Assembly: GCF_005870025.1 (NCBI RefSeq) | Contig: NZ_VATA01000012.1 | Location: 86,329-150,328 of the forward strand | Length of the DNA: 64,000 nucleotides | Direction: 5' to 3' | From: Poseidonocella sp. HB161398 | GTDB taxonomy: Bacteria; Pseudomonadota; Alphaproteobacteria; Rhodobacterales; Rhodobacteraceae | Shown here: piece after piece, positions 34,574 to 44,690 of the stretch | How positions within the stretch are numbered: position 1 is the first letter of the stretch | How the letters are laid out: each line of letters opens with the position of its first letter | The notes under the pieces: model-generated | Databases searched by the model: none | Seen by the model: the letters and a program-made list of their open reading frames with translations, nothing else | Told to the model about the DNA's origin: nothing | Made by a program: the position numbers and the translations under genes

Positions 34574-35734
34574 TCACCAGGCCTCGCGGTAGAGCTCCAG
34601 CGCGTCGTCCTCGGTCACTTCGACCGGGTTGTTGACGAGGAGCCGGGTCTGCTTCATCGCGTCGGTGGCGAGCATCGCCAGGCTGTTGTCGGTGACATTG
34701 ACGTCGCGCAGCCGCCGCGGCGCGCCGCTGTCATCCATCAGCTTCAGCATGTGATCGACGAAGGCGGCGGAGCGGGCCTGCTCGTCGCCGGTGCCCGGCA
34801 CCGAGAGCACGTCGGCCAGCTCGGCATAGAGCGGCGCGGCGACGCGTGCGTTGTAGCGCAGCACCGGCCCCAGCATCAGCGCGTTGGTCAGCCCGTGCGG
34901 CAGGTGGTAGTGCCCGCCCAGCGGATAGGCCAGCGCATGCACCGCCGCCACCGGCGAGTTCGAGAAGGCCTGGCCCGCCAGCATCGCGCCGAGCAGCATC
35001 TTCTCGCGCGCCTCGCGGTTGGTGCCGTCCTGGCAGGCGGGGATCAGGTTCTCGCCCAGCAGCCGCAGCGCCTCGCGCGCCAGCGCGTCCGACAGCGGGT
35101 TCTTCTTGAATTTCGAGGTATAGGCCTCGATCGCGTGCACCATGGCGTCGATGCCGGTCGCGGCGGTGTGGACCTGCGGCAGGCCGACGGTCAGCTCGGC
35201 GTCGAGCAGCACGAAATCGGCATAGAGCTGGCGCGAGACCACGCCCATCTTGGTCGTCTCGCCGGTGGTGATGATCGAGATGTTGGTGACCTCGGATCCG
35301 GTCCCGGCGGTGGTCGGCACCAGCGCCAGCGGCACCCGCGTGCCGGTGACATTGCCGATGCCGTACATCTCCGACAGGTCCTGGTCCGAGCCGATCATCA
35401 CCGCGACCAGCTTGGCGATGTCCAGCGAGGAGCCGCCGCCGAGCCCTGCGACGATGTCGATCCCCTTGGCGCGGGCCGCGTCTGTGCAGCCGCGCACGAT
35501 CGCCTCGGGCGGATCGGCGACCACCTCGTCGAAGATCGTCACGGCGAAGCCCGCCGCGGCCAGGGCGGCCTCGACCGGGGCGATCAGCCCGGCATCGATC
35601 AGGCCGCGATCGGTCACGAGCAGCAGGTTGCGCGCCGCGAAGCGCTCGGCCAGCAATTCGCCGAAGCGCGCCGCGCCGCCCCATTCGAGGTGGATGTCGC
35701 CGACAGTGGTGAAGCTGAAGGGTGAAAGCGTCAC
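34574..35734 (-). CDS. blcB: Iron-type alcohol dehydrogenase, gamma-hydroxybutyrate dehydrogenase BlcB (AttL)
   Basis: Group III (iron) alcohol dehydrogenase of 386 residues, start GTG 35734 with GGGAGGA upstream. The NAD site is GGGSSLDIAK and the metal site lies in HALAYPLGGHYHLPHGLTNALMLG, with the paired histidines of this family. In this operon it should oxidise 4-hydroxybutyrate to succinic semialdehyde. Neighbours BlcC upstream in the pathway and BlcA downstream make this assignment firm. Confidence 0.93.
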   Translation of the reverse strand: MTLSPFSFTTVGDIHLEWGGAARFGELLAERFAARNLLLVTDRGLIDAGLIAPVEAALAAAGFAVTIFDEVVADPPEAIVRGCTDAARAKGIDIVAGLGGGSSLDIAKLVAVMIGSDQDLSEMYGIGNVTGTRVPLALVPTTAGTGSEVTNISIITTGETTKMGVVSRQLYADFVLLDAELTVGLPQVHTAATGIDAMVHAIEAYTSKFKKNPLSDALAREALRLLGENLIPACQDGTNREAREKMLLGAMLAGQAFSNSPVAAVHALAYPLGGHYHLPHGLTNALMLGPVLRYNARVAAPLYAELADVLSVPGTGDEQARSAAFVDHMLKLMDDSGAPRRLRDVNVTDNSLAMLATDAMKQTRLLVNNPVEVTEDDALELYREAW

Positions 35735-35763
35735 TTGGAAGTCCTCCCGTTCCGGATGACCGC

Positions 35764-37212
35764 TCAGCCGACGGCCGAGCAGAGATATTTCATTTCAAGG
35801 TATTCCTCGATGCCGTAGCGCGATCCCTCGCGTCCCAGCCCCGATTGCTTGACCCCGCCGAAGGGCGCGACCTCGTTCGAGATCAGGCCGGTATTGTGGC
35901 CGACCATGCCGTAGTCGAGCGCCTCGGTGACGCGCCAGACGCGGCGCGCGCTCTCGGTGTAGAAATAGGCGGCGAGGCCGAATTCGGTGTCATTCGCCAT
36001 GGCGATGACCTCTTCCTCGGTCTCGAAGCGGAAGAGCGGCGCGACCGGGCCGAAGGTCTCTTCGCGGGCGACCCGCATCGCCTGGGTGACGCCGGTCAGG
36101 ATGGTCGGCTCGTAGAAGGTCGGCCCCTCCTGCGAGCGCCGCCCGCCAAGCGCGATCCGGGCGCCGTGCTCCACCGCGTCGGCGACATGCGCCTCGACCT
36201 TGGCCAGCGCGTCGGCATCGATCAGCGGGCCGATCTGCACGCCGGGCAGGGTGCCGCGGCCGACCGGCATCGCGCCGACGCGGGCGGCGAGCTTCTCGGC
36301 GAAGGCGTCATAGACCCCGGCCTGGACATAGAGCCGGTTGGCGCAGACGCAGGTCTGTCCGGCATTGCGGTATTTCGAGACGATGGCCCCCTCGACCGCG
36401 GCATCCAGATCGGCGTCGTCGAAGACGATGAAGGGCGCGTTGCCGCCCAGCTCCAGGCTCATCTTCTTGATGGTGGGGGCGCATTGCTCCATCAGGATCC
36501 GCCCGACCTCGGTCGAGCCGGTGAAGGACAGCTTGCGCACCACGTCCGAGCCGGTCAGCACGCCGCCGATGGCGCGGGCATCGCCGGTGATCACCTGGAA
36601 GACCCCGCCCGGGATCCCCGCCATCTCGGCGAGCTTGGCCAGCGCCAGCGCGGTCAGCGGCGTCTGCTCGGCCGGCTTGACGATCATCGTGCAGCCCGCG
36701 GCCAGCGCCGGGGCGGCCTTGCGGGTGATCATTGCCGCCGGGAAGTTCCAGGGCGTGATCGCCGCGCAGACGCCGATCGGCTGGCGCAGCACGAAAAGCC
36801 GGTTGGCGCTGCTCGGCGCCGGGATCGTGTCGCCATAGACCCGCTTGGCCTCCTCGGCGAACCATTCGACGAAGGAGGCGGCATAGACCGCCTCGCCGCG
36901 GGCCTCGGCCAGCGGCTTGCCCTGCTCGGCCGTCATCAGCGCGGCCAGGTCGTCGGCATGGGCCAGGATCAGGTCGAACCACTTGCGCAGGACGGCCGTG
37001 CGCTCCTTCGCCGGGCGCGCCGCCCAGGGGCCGAAGGCGGCCTCGGCGGCGGCGATCGCTTCTTCGGTCTCCGCCGCGCCCAGATCCGGAACACGGGCGA
37101 TCTCGCTTCCGTCGGCAGGGTCGGTGACGGCAATCGTCGCGGCGCTCTCGCGCCAGCCGTCGCCGATCCGGCAGGCCGTGGCCAGCAGTGACGGCTCGTT
37201 CAATTTCAGCAT
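35764..37212 (-). CDS. blcA: Succinic semialdehyde dehydrogenase BlcA (AttK)
   Basis: Aldehyde dehydrogenase of 482 residues. Cofactor lobe ITPWNFPAAMITRKAAPALAAGC, general base Glu254 in SLELGGNAP and catalytic Cys288 in GQTCVCANR, which are the family's essential residues. It oxidises succinic semialdehyde to succinate, feeding gamma-butyrolactone carbon to the TCA cycle. SD GGGAGGGG precedes the ATG. First gene of the minus-strand operon; the 97-base gap to blcR holds the operator. Confidence 0.93.
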   Translation of the reverse strand: MLKLNEPSLLATACRIGDGWRESAATIAVTDPADGSEIARVPDLGAAETEEAIAAAEAAFGPWAARPAKERTAVLRKWFDLILAHADDLAALMTAEQGKPLAEARGEAVYAASFVEWFAEEAKRVYGDTIPAPSSANRLFVLRQPIGVCAAITPWNFPAAMITRKAAPALAAGCTMIVKPAEQTPLTALALAKLAEMAGIPGGVFQVITGDARAIGGVLTGSDVVRKLSFTGSTEVGRILMEQCAPTIKKMSLELGGNAPFIVFDDADLDAAVEGAIVSKYRNAGQTCVCANRLYVQAGVYDAFAEKLAARVGAMPVGRGTLPGVQIGPLIDADALAKVEAHVADAVEHGARIALGGRRSQEGPTFYEPTILTGVTQAMRVAREETFGPVAPLFRFETEEEVIAMANDTEFGLAAYFYTESARRVWRVTEALDYGMVGHNTGLISNEVAPFGGVKQSGLGREGSRYGIEEYLEMKYLCSAVG

Positions 37213-37228
37213 TGCGCCCCTCCCAGAA

Positions 37229-37244
37229 GTTCAATATATTGAAC
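37229..37244. promoter_or_regulatory. BlcR operator candidate (16-base palindrome)
   Basis: GTTCAATATATTGAAC is a perfect palindrome in an AT-rich patch, 17 bases upstream of the blcA start. A second TTC...GAA pair (TTCACAATAACGAA, 37250-37263) follows 6 bases on. BlcR of Agrobacterium binds inverted repeats upstream of its operon and is released by succinic semialdehyde, so this is the expected place. Confidence 0.7.
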
Positions 37245-37309
37245 ACGATTCACAATAACGAACCATGCTTGCGAGATGCGCCAAGGTCAACGGTTAACAG
37301 GGGGAGACC

Positions 37310-38086
37310 ATGGATCACAAAGACGTGACAAAGGGTGGCGCAAGCGTCCCGGCCCTGCGGCGTGCAGTGGCAATTCTCGACCATCTTTCAGAGACTTCCG
37401 AGGAACTGACCGCGGCGGACCTGTGCCGCGCGCTGAAGATCCCGAAAAGCACCGCGCATGGGCTGCTGCAGGCGATGGAAGAGCTGGGGCTGGTGATCCG
37501 CGACCCGGCGGGGCGACTCGGCATCGGGCCGCGGCCGATGCGCTGGTCGAGCCGCTTCCTGGCGAAATCCGATCTGGTCTCGGCCTTCCGCCAGCATTTC
37601 GACCGCGATGCGCGGCTCTCGGGCTACACGATCACGCTGACGGTGCTCGAGGAGACGGAGGTGGTCTATGTCGCCTGCTCGAATTCCAGCCAGCCGCTGG
37701 GGGTGACCTTCCGGATCGGCATGCGGCTGCCCGCGGCCTTCACCGCGACCGGCAAGGCGCAGCTCGCCGCGCTGCCCGAGGCGGAGGTCGCCGCGCGCTT
37801 CGCCGGGGGCTTTCCCGCTCCGCTGACGCGCTACAGCGTGCGCGATCTCGCCGCGCTGCGTGCCGGGCTCGACCGCGACCGCGCGCGCGGATTCTCCGTC
37901 GATGACGGCGAGACCCGCGAGGGGATGACCTGTCTCGGCGCGCCGGTGCGCAACCACGAGGGCAGGGTGGTCGCCGGGCTGGCGCTGTCGCTGACCCGCT
38001 CGGAGGCGACGGCAGAAAAGGTGGAGGAGCTCGGCGCCCAGCTGCGCTCCGCCGCCGACGGCATCTCGGCGCTGATCGGCGGCTAG
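37310..38086 (+). CDS. blcR: IclR-family repressor BlcR (AttJ)
   Basis: Repressor of 258 residues, usual IclR size. N-terminal HTH (VPALRRAVAILDHLSETSEELTAADLCRALKIPKSTAHGLLQAM in pieces), then GAF-like effector domain with the family's TATGKAQLAAL motif and DDGETREGMTCLGAPV near the end. Divergent from blcABC with a perfect palindrome between. Gene content and orientation match the blc region of Agrobacterium, so it is taken as the operon's repressor. Confidence 0.93.
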   Translation: MDHKDVTKGGASVPALRRAVAILDHLSETSEELTAADLCRALKIPKSTAHGLLQAMEELGLVIRDPAGRLGIGPRPMRWSSRFLAKSDLVSAFRQHFDRDARLSGYTITLTVLEETEVVYVACSNSSQPLGVTFRIGMRLPAAFTATGKAQLAALPEAEVAARFAGGFPAPLTRYSVRDLAALRAGLDRDRARGFSVDDGETREGMTCLGAPVRNHEGRVVAGLALSLTRSEATAEKVEELGAQLRSAADGISALIGG

Positions 38087-38096
38087 GGCGGGGGCG

Positions 38097-38861
38097 CTAT
38101 TCCGGCAGGAAGCGCCCGGCCGCCATCGCCTCCTGGTCGCCCATCAGGCTCCAGGCATTCTCCATATGCGCCTTCATGATCGCCCGCGCCGCGCCTGCAT
38201 CGCCCTCGCGCAGCGCCGCCAGCAGCCGCATGTGGTAGTCGTGCCCGCTGGCGCGCAGCCGCTCGTTCGGCGGCTCGTAGAGCTGCCGCTCCAGCGTGAT
38301 CCCGGTCAAGAGCTGCACGGTGAAGCCGATGACGAAGCCCTGCAGCGGATTGTCGGCCTGCGCCGCCAGGAGCGCGTGGAACTCCAGCGAGGCGACATGC
38401 TGGTCGCGCTCTTCCTCCAGCGTCTGCGCCGGGCGGGCATAGCGGTCGGTGACCGCCTCGAGCGCGTCGAGCACCTCGGGCGGCAGCCGCCCGGCCAGCG
38501 CGCCGACCAGCTCGGGCTCCAGCGTGCGGCGCATCTGGTAGACATCGGCGATGGTCAGGTCGCGGAAGTAGAAGTAGTTCGACAGCAGCGCCCGGGCCCG
38601 CTCGGTCGAGACCGCATGGACGAAGGTGCCGCCGCCCGGCCCGGTGCGCGACTTGACCAGCCCCTGGGCCTCGAGGATGCGCATCGCCTCGCGGATCGTG
38701 CCCTTCGACATGGCGAAATCGGCGATCATCTCCGCCTCCGTGGGCAGCCGGTCGCCCGGGCGCATGCGCTGTTCGACCACCCAGTCCTTGATCTTGCGCG
38801 CCACCTGTTCGGGGCGGCTCAGCCGGGCGTCAGTCTTCGAGCGGGTGGTGGCAGGCGGCAA
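38097..38861 (-). CDS. GntR-family regulator (FadR type)
   Basis: Regulator of 254 residues with a GntR winged helix (PEQVARKIKDWVVEQRMRPGDRLPTEAEMIADFAMSKGTIREAMRILEAQGLVKSR in pieces) and an all-helical FCD-type effector domain (FRDLTIADVYQMRRTLEPE, EFHALLAAQADNP). The start is uncertain: TTG 38861 is chosen because no ATG or GTG lies between it and the HTH; a much longer ATG 38939 reading would overlap the ATPase gene by 110 bases. Last gene of the peptide transporter operon; a large dyad ahead of the operon is its likely target. Confidence 0.87.
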   Translation of the reverse strand: MPPATTRSKTDARLSRPEQVARKIKDWVVEQRMRPGDRLPTEAEMIADFAMSKGTIREAMRILEAQGLVKSRTGPGGGTFVHAVSTERARALLSNYFYFRDLTIADVYQMRRTLEPELVGALAGRLPPEVLDALEAVTDRYARPAQTLEEERDQHVASLEFHALLAAQADNPLQGFVIGFTVQLLTGITLERQLYEPPNERLRASGHDYHMRLLAALREGDAGAARAIMKAHMENAWSLMGDQEAMAAGRFLPE

Positions 38862-39801
38862 ACCTCGTGTCTCCCATTTTCTCCAGGGGCGGATCGGTCT
38901 CGCGGCAGACCGCGCTGGCCCGGATGCAGCGCCCGGCAAAGGCGCAGCCCCGGGGCGGGTCCAGCGGATCGGGCAGCTCGCTGTCCTTCTGTTCGGGCGC
39001 GGCCAGCGCGCGGCCGACGACCGGCGCGCTCTCCGCGAGGAGCCTTGTATAGGGATGTTTCGGCGAGGTGAAGATTTCCGCGGCGCGGCCGATCTCCACC
39101 ACCGCGCCGAAATAGAGCACCATGACCCGGTCGCTCACGGCCTCGACCACCGCCAGGTCGTGGCTGATGAAGAGGTAGGTCAGGCCGAAATCGCGCTTCA
39201 GCCCGGCCAGCAGGTTCAGCACCTGCGCCTGCACCGAGACATCGAGCGCCGAGACCGGCTCGTCGAGGATGATGATCCCGGGCGCCGCGGCCAGCGCCCG
39301 GGCGATGCCGATGCGCTGTGCCTGGCCGCCGGAGAATTCATGCGGGTAGCGGTCGAGGAATTCCTCGCGCAGGTTCACGCTGGCGAAGATCTCGGCGATG
39401 CGCGCGGCGCGGGCAGCCCGGTCCATGCCATGGAGCAGCTTCAGCGGCGCCTCCATGATCTGGCGGATCGTCTTCCTGGGGTTCAGCGACGAGATCGGGT
39501 CCTGGAAGACATACTGGATGCGCCGCCCGAAGGCCGCCGGATCGGCGGTGTCGAGCGCCTTGCCCGCGATCTCGATCGATCCTCCGGAGGGGGGCAGCAG
39601 CCCGACCAGCATGCGCGCCAGGGTGGACTTGCCGCAGCCCGACTCGCCGACGATGCCCAGGGTCTCGCCGGGCTCCACCGCGAAGCTCACCGGGCGGACG
39701 GCGCGCACGCCGGGCCGGGCGCGGCCGAGGAGGCCGCCGGAGACGGGGAAGGTCTTGGACAGGCCGGTCACGGTCAGGGCCGTCATGGTCTGGGCTGTCA
39801 T
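38830..39801 (-). CDS. Oligopeptide ABC transporter ATPase, DppF/OppF-like
   Basis: ATPase of 323 residues. Walker A GESGCGKST, signature FSGGQAQRIGIARALAAAPGIIILDEPVSALDVSVQ, H-loop FISHDLAVVEAVSDRV, and the oligopeptide-specific C-terminal motif with cysteines (RGCAFAGRCIRASAVCRETDPPLE), which in DppD/OppD/F proteins holds a [4Fe-4S]. ATG 39801 overlaps the stop of the fusion gene (ATGA). It pairs with the ATPase half of that fusion. Confidence 0.93.
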   Translation of the reverse strand: MTAQTMTALTVTGLSKTFPVSGGLLGRARPGVRAVRPVSFAVEPGETLGIVGESGCGKSTLARMLVGLLPPSGGSIEIAGKALDTADPAAFGRRIQYVFQDPISSLNPRKTIRQIMEAPLKLLHGMDRAARAARIAEIFASVNLREEFLDRYPHEFSGGQAQRIGIARALAAAPGIIILDEPVSALDVSVQAQVLNLLAGLKRDFGLTYLFISHDLAVVEAVSDRVMVLYFGAVVEIGRAAEIFTSPKHPYTRLLAESAPVVGRALAAPEQKDSELPDPLDPPRGCAFAGRCIRASAVCRETDPPLEKMGDTRFAACHHPLED

Positions 39802-41662
39802 GGGGTCACCTCCGGATGCAGGCAGCGCACGTCATGGCGCCCGCTCCCGGCGAGCGCGATCTCGCCCGCGCGGCAATCGGGCCGCGCCCGGTCGCAGCGC
39901 GGGGCGAAGGCGCAGCCGGGCGGCAGCTTGTCGACCACCGGCGGCAGGCCCGGGATGGCGGCCAGCTCGCGCTTGCCGCCGCCGAGTTCGGGGACGCAGG
40001 CGATCAGCCGCGCGGTATAGGGATGGGCGGGGCGGGCGAGGATCTCGGCCGTTGGCCCCTGTTCGACGATCCGCCCGGCATACATCACTGCCACCCGGTC
40101 GCAGAGCTGCGCGACCACGCCGAAATCATGGGTGATGAAGACGATGGCCAGCCCCCGTTCGCGCCGGAGCTCGTCGAGCAGCGCCAGGATCTGCGCCTGC
40201 ACCGTGACATCGAGCGCGGTGGTCGGCTCGTCGGCGATCAGCACCTCGGGGTCGTTGGCCAGCGCCATGGCGATGCCGACCCGCTGGCGCATGCCGCCCG
40301 ACATCTCGTGCGGATAGTTCCGCAGCCGGCTTTCGGGATTGGGGATGCGCACGGCGCGCAGGAGCTCCAGCGCGCGGCCTTCGGCCTCCTTCGCGCCGAC
40401 CCGGTGATGCACCTGGATCGCCTCGGCCATCTGCGCGCCGATGCGGTAGAGCGGGTGCAGCGTCGCCAGAGGGTCCTGGAAGATATAGGCGATCTTCTCG
40501 CCGCGGATCGCGCGCAGCCGGCCATAGGGCATGCCGAGCAGGTCCTCGCCCTCGTAGCGCACCGCCCCGCCGGTGACGACGCCCGGCGGCGAGGCGACGA
40601 GCCCGGTGACCGAGAGCGCGGTGACCGACTTGCCCGAGCCGCTCTCGCCGATGATGCCGAGGCACTCGCCGCGCCCGACATGCAGCGAGACCTGGTTCAC
40701 CGCCCTGTAGACCCGCGGGCCGACATGGAACTGCGTCTCGAGCGATTGCAGGTCCAGCAGCCCCTTCGCGGGCGCGTCGGGGACCGGCCCCTTGCGGTCG
40801 ACGCGGGTGGTGGCGCGCGGACGGCTCAGCGCGCCCGATTTCAGCCGCGGGTCGAGCGCGTCGCGCACCCCGTCGCCGAGCAGGTTGATCGACATCACGA
40901 TGAGGAAGATCATCAGCCCCGGCACTACGGAGGTATGCGGCGCGGTGATCAGCGCCGCGCGCGCCTCGCCCAGCATCGAGCCCAGATCGGCCTGGGGCGG
41001 CTGGCTGCCGAGCCCGAGAAAGCTCAGCCCCGCGGTCTCCAGGATCATCCAGCCGACCGTGGTCGAGACGCCGATGACGATGACCGGCAGGACATTCGGC
41101 AGCAGCTCCGACAGGATGATCCGCCCGTGCCCCATCCCCGCCAGCCGCGCCGCGTCGATGAATTCCCGCCCGGCGAGCCCGACGGTGATGCCGCGGATGT
41201 TGCGGGCGAAGAACGGGATGTTGACCGCCGCCACCGCGATCAGCGCGTTCAGCAGCCCGGGCCCGAGCGCGGCGACGATGGCCAGCGCCAGCAGGATGTA
41301 GGGAAAGGCCATCAGCATGTCGATCGCCCGCATGATGATGTTGTCGGTGCGGCCCCCGGCATAGCCCGCGACGATGCCGATGGCCGAGCCCAGCACCGCG
41401 GCGGCCAGCGCGGCCGCCAGGCCGATCGCCAGCGACATGCGCGTGCCATGGACCAGCCGGGCCAGCAGGTCGCGCCCCAGATGGTCTGTGCCCAGCAGAT
41501 GGCCGGGGCTGAACGGGCGGGCGAAGCGCTCGGCAGTGGCGGTCGCGTCCGGATCGGGCAGCGGCAGCAGCGGCGCCAGGATCACCAGCGCCAGGATCAG
41601 CGCCAGCACGGCAGCGCCGAGCGCGGCCAGGCGGTTGCGGAAGAGGAGCCTGAGGAACGCCG

Positions 41663-41666
<4 letters not shown>
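39798..41666 (-). CDS. Oligopeptide ABC permease-ATPase fusion (DppC-DppD)
   Basis: A 622-residue fusion. Residues 1-275 are a DppC-type permease with hydrophobic segments and EAA loop [24 protein letters not shown]; residues 300-622 are a DppD-type ATPase with Walker A GESGSGKS (340-347), signature [15 protein letters not shown], Walker [14 protein letters not shown] and a C-terminal cysteine cluster ([16 protein letters not shown]). Start ATG 41666 overlaps the DppB stop. Such fusions exist in proteobacteria, and the linker (about 275-300) is basic and Pro-rich. With DppB and DppF it makes a complete importer. Confidence 0.93.
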
Positions 41667-42610
<944 letters not shown>

Positions 42611-42643
42611 CGGTCCCTTTCCCGTTCTGCCTGGCCTCCCGTG

Positions 42644-42994
42644 TCAGCCCGCCCCGGCCAGCCGCGCCAGCGCCTTCGGCGCGACCAGCGCGTAGCTGCG
42701 GCGGATATGCGCCTCTGCCTCGTCCCAGTCGGTCCCGGCATGGAGCCGCAGGCCGATCCAGCCCTTCGGCCCGACATAGGGCGGGCGGAAGAAGGTCGCC
42801 GGGGCCGCCTCGACCAGCAGCGCCTGCGCGCCGCGGGGCGCCTTCAGCCAGACCGCGGGCGCGCCGTCCTCCATCCGCGGCATGGCGAAGATCCGTCCCC
42901 GCACCCGGTAGGCCGTCCCTCCCCGCATCGGCTGGTCCTCCGCTTCGGGAAAGCCGAGGCAGACCGCGCGCAGCCGCTCCAGCGGGGCCTCCAT
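42644..42994 (-). CDS. MmcQ/YjbR-family protein
   Basis: A 116-residue cytoplasmic protein of the MmcQ/YjbR (CyaY-like fold, double wing) family. Marks are the N-terminal LGFPEAEDQP, RGRIFAMP and the middle FRPPYVGPKGWIGLRLHAG, followed by IRRSYALVAPKAL. Function of the family is unknown; it binds DNA in some predictions. Its position between the binding-protein and permease genes, 6 bases after the former, is unusual for peptide operons. Confidence 0.88.
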   Translation of the reverse strand: MEAPLERLRAVCLGFPEAEDQPMRGGTAYRVRGRIFAMPRMEDGAPAVWLKAPRGAQALLVEAAPATFFRPPYVGPKGWIGLRLHAGTDWDEAEAHIRRSYALVAPKALARLAGAG

Positions 42995-42999
42995 CGCGG

Positions 43000-44586
43000 T
43001 CAGTTCTTCACCACGTCCTTCAGCATTAGCAGGAAGGATGGCTCGAGCGAGAAGTTCTCCACCCGCGACGAGGTCACGGCGTTCTGCTTCCAGTTCGCCA
43101 CGAAGACCCAGGGCGCGTCGTCATGGACGATCTGCTGCATCTGCTTGTAGAGCTCGGCGCGCTCGCCCTGGTCGGTGGAGACGCGGGCCTTTTCCAAGAG
43201 CGCGTCGACCTCGGGGTTCGAGTAGTAGCCCGAGTTGAACCCGCCCTTGTCCGGCCAGGCATCCGTGCGCAGCGCCAGGAAGGGCAGCGTGTCGGGGTCG
43301 TTGGTCATCCAGGCCATCTCGGCCATGTCCGCCTTGCCCTCGAGCCCGGGATTCACCTCGCCGAGGAAGGTGTTCCATTCATAGGTCTCGATCTTCACGT
43401 CCAGCCCGACGGCGTTCAGATCCGCCTGGATCGCGGTGCCCATCGGCACCGGGTCGAGCATGCCCGAGCCGCCCTCGGTGACATAGAAGGTCAGCGTCGC
43501 GCCCTCGGCCCCGGCCTCTGCCAGCAGCTCCCTGGCGCGGTCGGGATCATAGGGATAGGGCTCCAGCGCGTCGTCATGGGCCCAGGCGAAGGCCGGCGGG
43601 GTCGGCCCGGCCGCGACCTCGGCCGTGCCCTCGAGCACGTCGCCCACCAGCGCCTCCTTGTTGATCGCGTAATTCGCCGCCTGGCGCACGCGCTTGTCGG
43701 CGAAGGGGCCGTCCTTGGCGTTGAGGATCAGGAACCACAGATGCGGCCCGGCCTGTTCGCTGACGGTGAAATCGTCCGACTGGAACTGCGACAGCGCCAC
43801 GGGCGGCACCTCGACCATCATGTCGATCCCCCCGGCCAGCATCTCGGCGACGCGGGTATTGGCATCGGTGATCGGGCGGAAGACCACCGCCTCGGTCCCG
43901 GCCGGATCGCCCCAGTAGTCCGGGTTCTTCTCGATCACCACCGCCTCGTTCGAGCGCCATTCGGCGAATTTGAACGGCCCGGTGCCCACCGGCGCGCGGC
44001 CGAAATCGGCGCCCGCGGCCTCGACCGCGGCGGGCAAGACGATCAGCCCGGTCGGATAGGCGAGGTTCGACAGGAAGGGCGCATAGGGTTCCGAGAGGGT
44101 GAATTTCACCGTCAGCGGATCGACCGCCTCGACCGACTCCACCGCGGAGAAGAAGAAGGCCAGCGGGAAGGGGCCGGTGTCGTGAAAGGGATGGCTCTCG
44201 TCCAGCATCCGGTCGAAGTTGAACTTCACGGCCCCGGCGTCGAAGGGCGTGCCGTCATGGAAGGTGACGCCCTCGCGCAGGGTGAAGGTGTATTCGGTGC
44301 CGTCCTCGCTGATCGTCCAGTCCGTGGCCAGCGCCGGCGCGACCTCGAGCGTGCCGGGCTCGTATTTCACCAGCCCCTCGTAGAGATTGACCAGGATGCG
44401 GAAGTCGTTGACCGCCGTGACCGCGGCAGGGTCAAGCGATTTCGGCTCGGCGATCTGCCCGACGATCAGCACGCCCGGCGGGGTCTGCGCCAGGGCGGGC
44501 GCCGTGCCGAGGGCGGCGGCGCTGGTCAGGATGGCGGCAAGGGCGGCCGCGGCGGCAGGCCCGCGGCTCCGGTTCCAGAGTTCCAT
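43000..44586 (-). CDS. Periplasmic oligopeptide/dipeptide-binding protein, DppA-like
   Basis: Binding protein (SBP_bac_5 type) of 528 residues with a Sec signal (MELWNRSRG then an Ala-rich helix ending in APALAQ). Mature part starts GVLIVGQIAEPKSLDPAAV, with typical YEGLVKYEPGTLEVAPALA and FKFAEWRSNEAVVIEKNPDYWG motifs. ATG 44586 has GGGAG eight bases upstream; the frame opens further but only through the operator region. First gene of the minus-strand operon. Confidence 0.92.
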   Translation of the reverse strand: MELWNRSRGPAAAAALAAILTSAAALGTAPALAQTPPGVLIVGQIAEPKSLDPAAVTAVNDFRILVNLYEGLVKYEPGTLEVAPALATDWTISEDGTEYTFTLREGVTFHDGTPFDAGAVKFNFDRMLDESHPFHDTGPFPLAFFFSAVESVEAVDPLTVKFTLSEPYAPFLSNLAYPTGLIVLPAAVEAAGADFGRAPVGTGPFKFAEWRSNEAVVIEKNPDYWGDPAGTEAVVFRPITDANTRVAEMLAGGIDMMVEVPPVALSQFQSDDFTVSEQAGPHLWFLILNAKDGPFADKRVRQAANYAINKEALVGDVLEGTAEVAAGPTPPAFAWAHDDALEPYPYDPDRARELLAEAGAEGATLTFYVTEGGSGMLDPVPMGTAIQADLNAVGLDVKIETYEWNTFLGEVNPGLEGKADMAEMAWMTNDPDTLPFLALRTDAWPDKGGFNSGYYSNPEVDALLEKARVSTDQGERAELYKQMQQIVHDDAPWVFVANWKQNAVTSSRVENFSLEPSFLLMLKDVVKN

Positions 44587-44624
44587 TGTCGGCGCTCCCT
44601 GATGGCCTTCGATTTGATTCGAAA

Positions 44625-44662
44625 TTATCATGAGAAATTGATCTGTCAATTTTTCATGATAA
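44625..44662. promoter_or_regulatory. Large inverted repeat, likely GntR operator
   Basis: Arms TTATCATGAGAAATTGA (44625-44641) and TCAATTTTTCATGATAA (44646-44662) match in 16 of 17 positions around a 4-base centre (TCTG). It is very AT-rich in this genome and lies between the divergent binding-protein and DUF1028 genes, so it should control both. Confidence 0.7.
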
Positions 44663-44690
44663 ATTGGCGGGAAACAGTCGGAGCTTCGGG

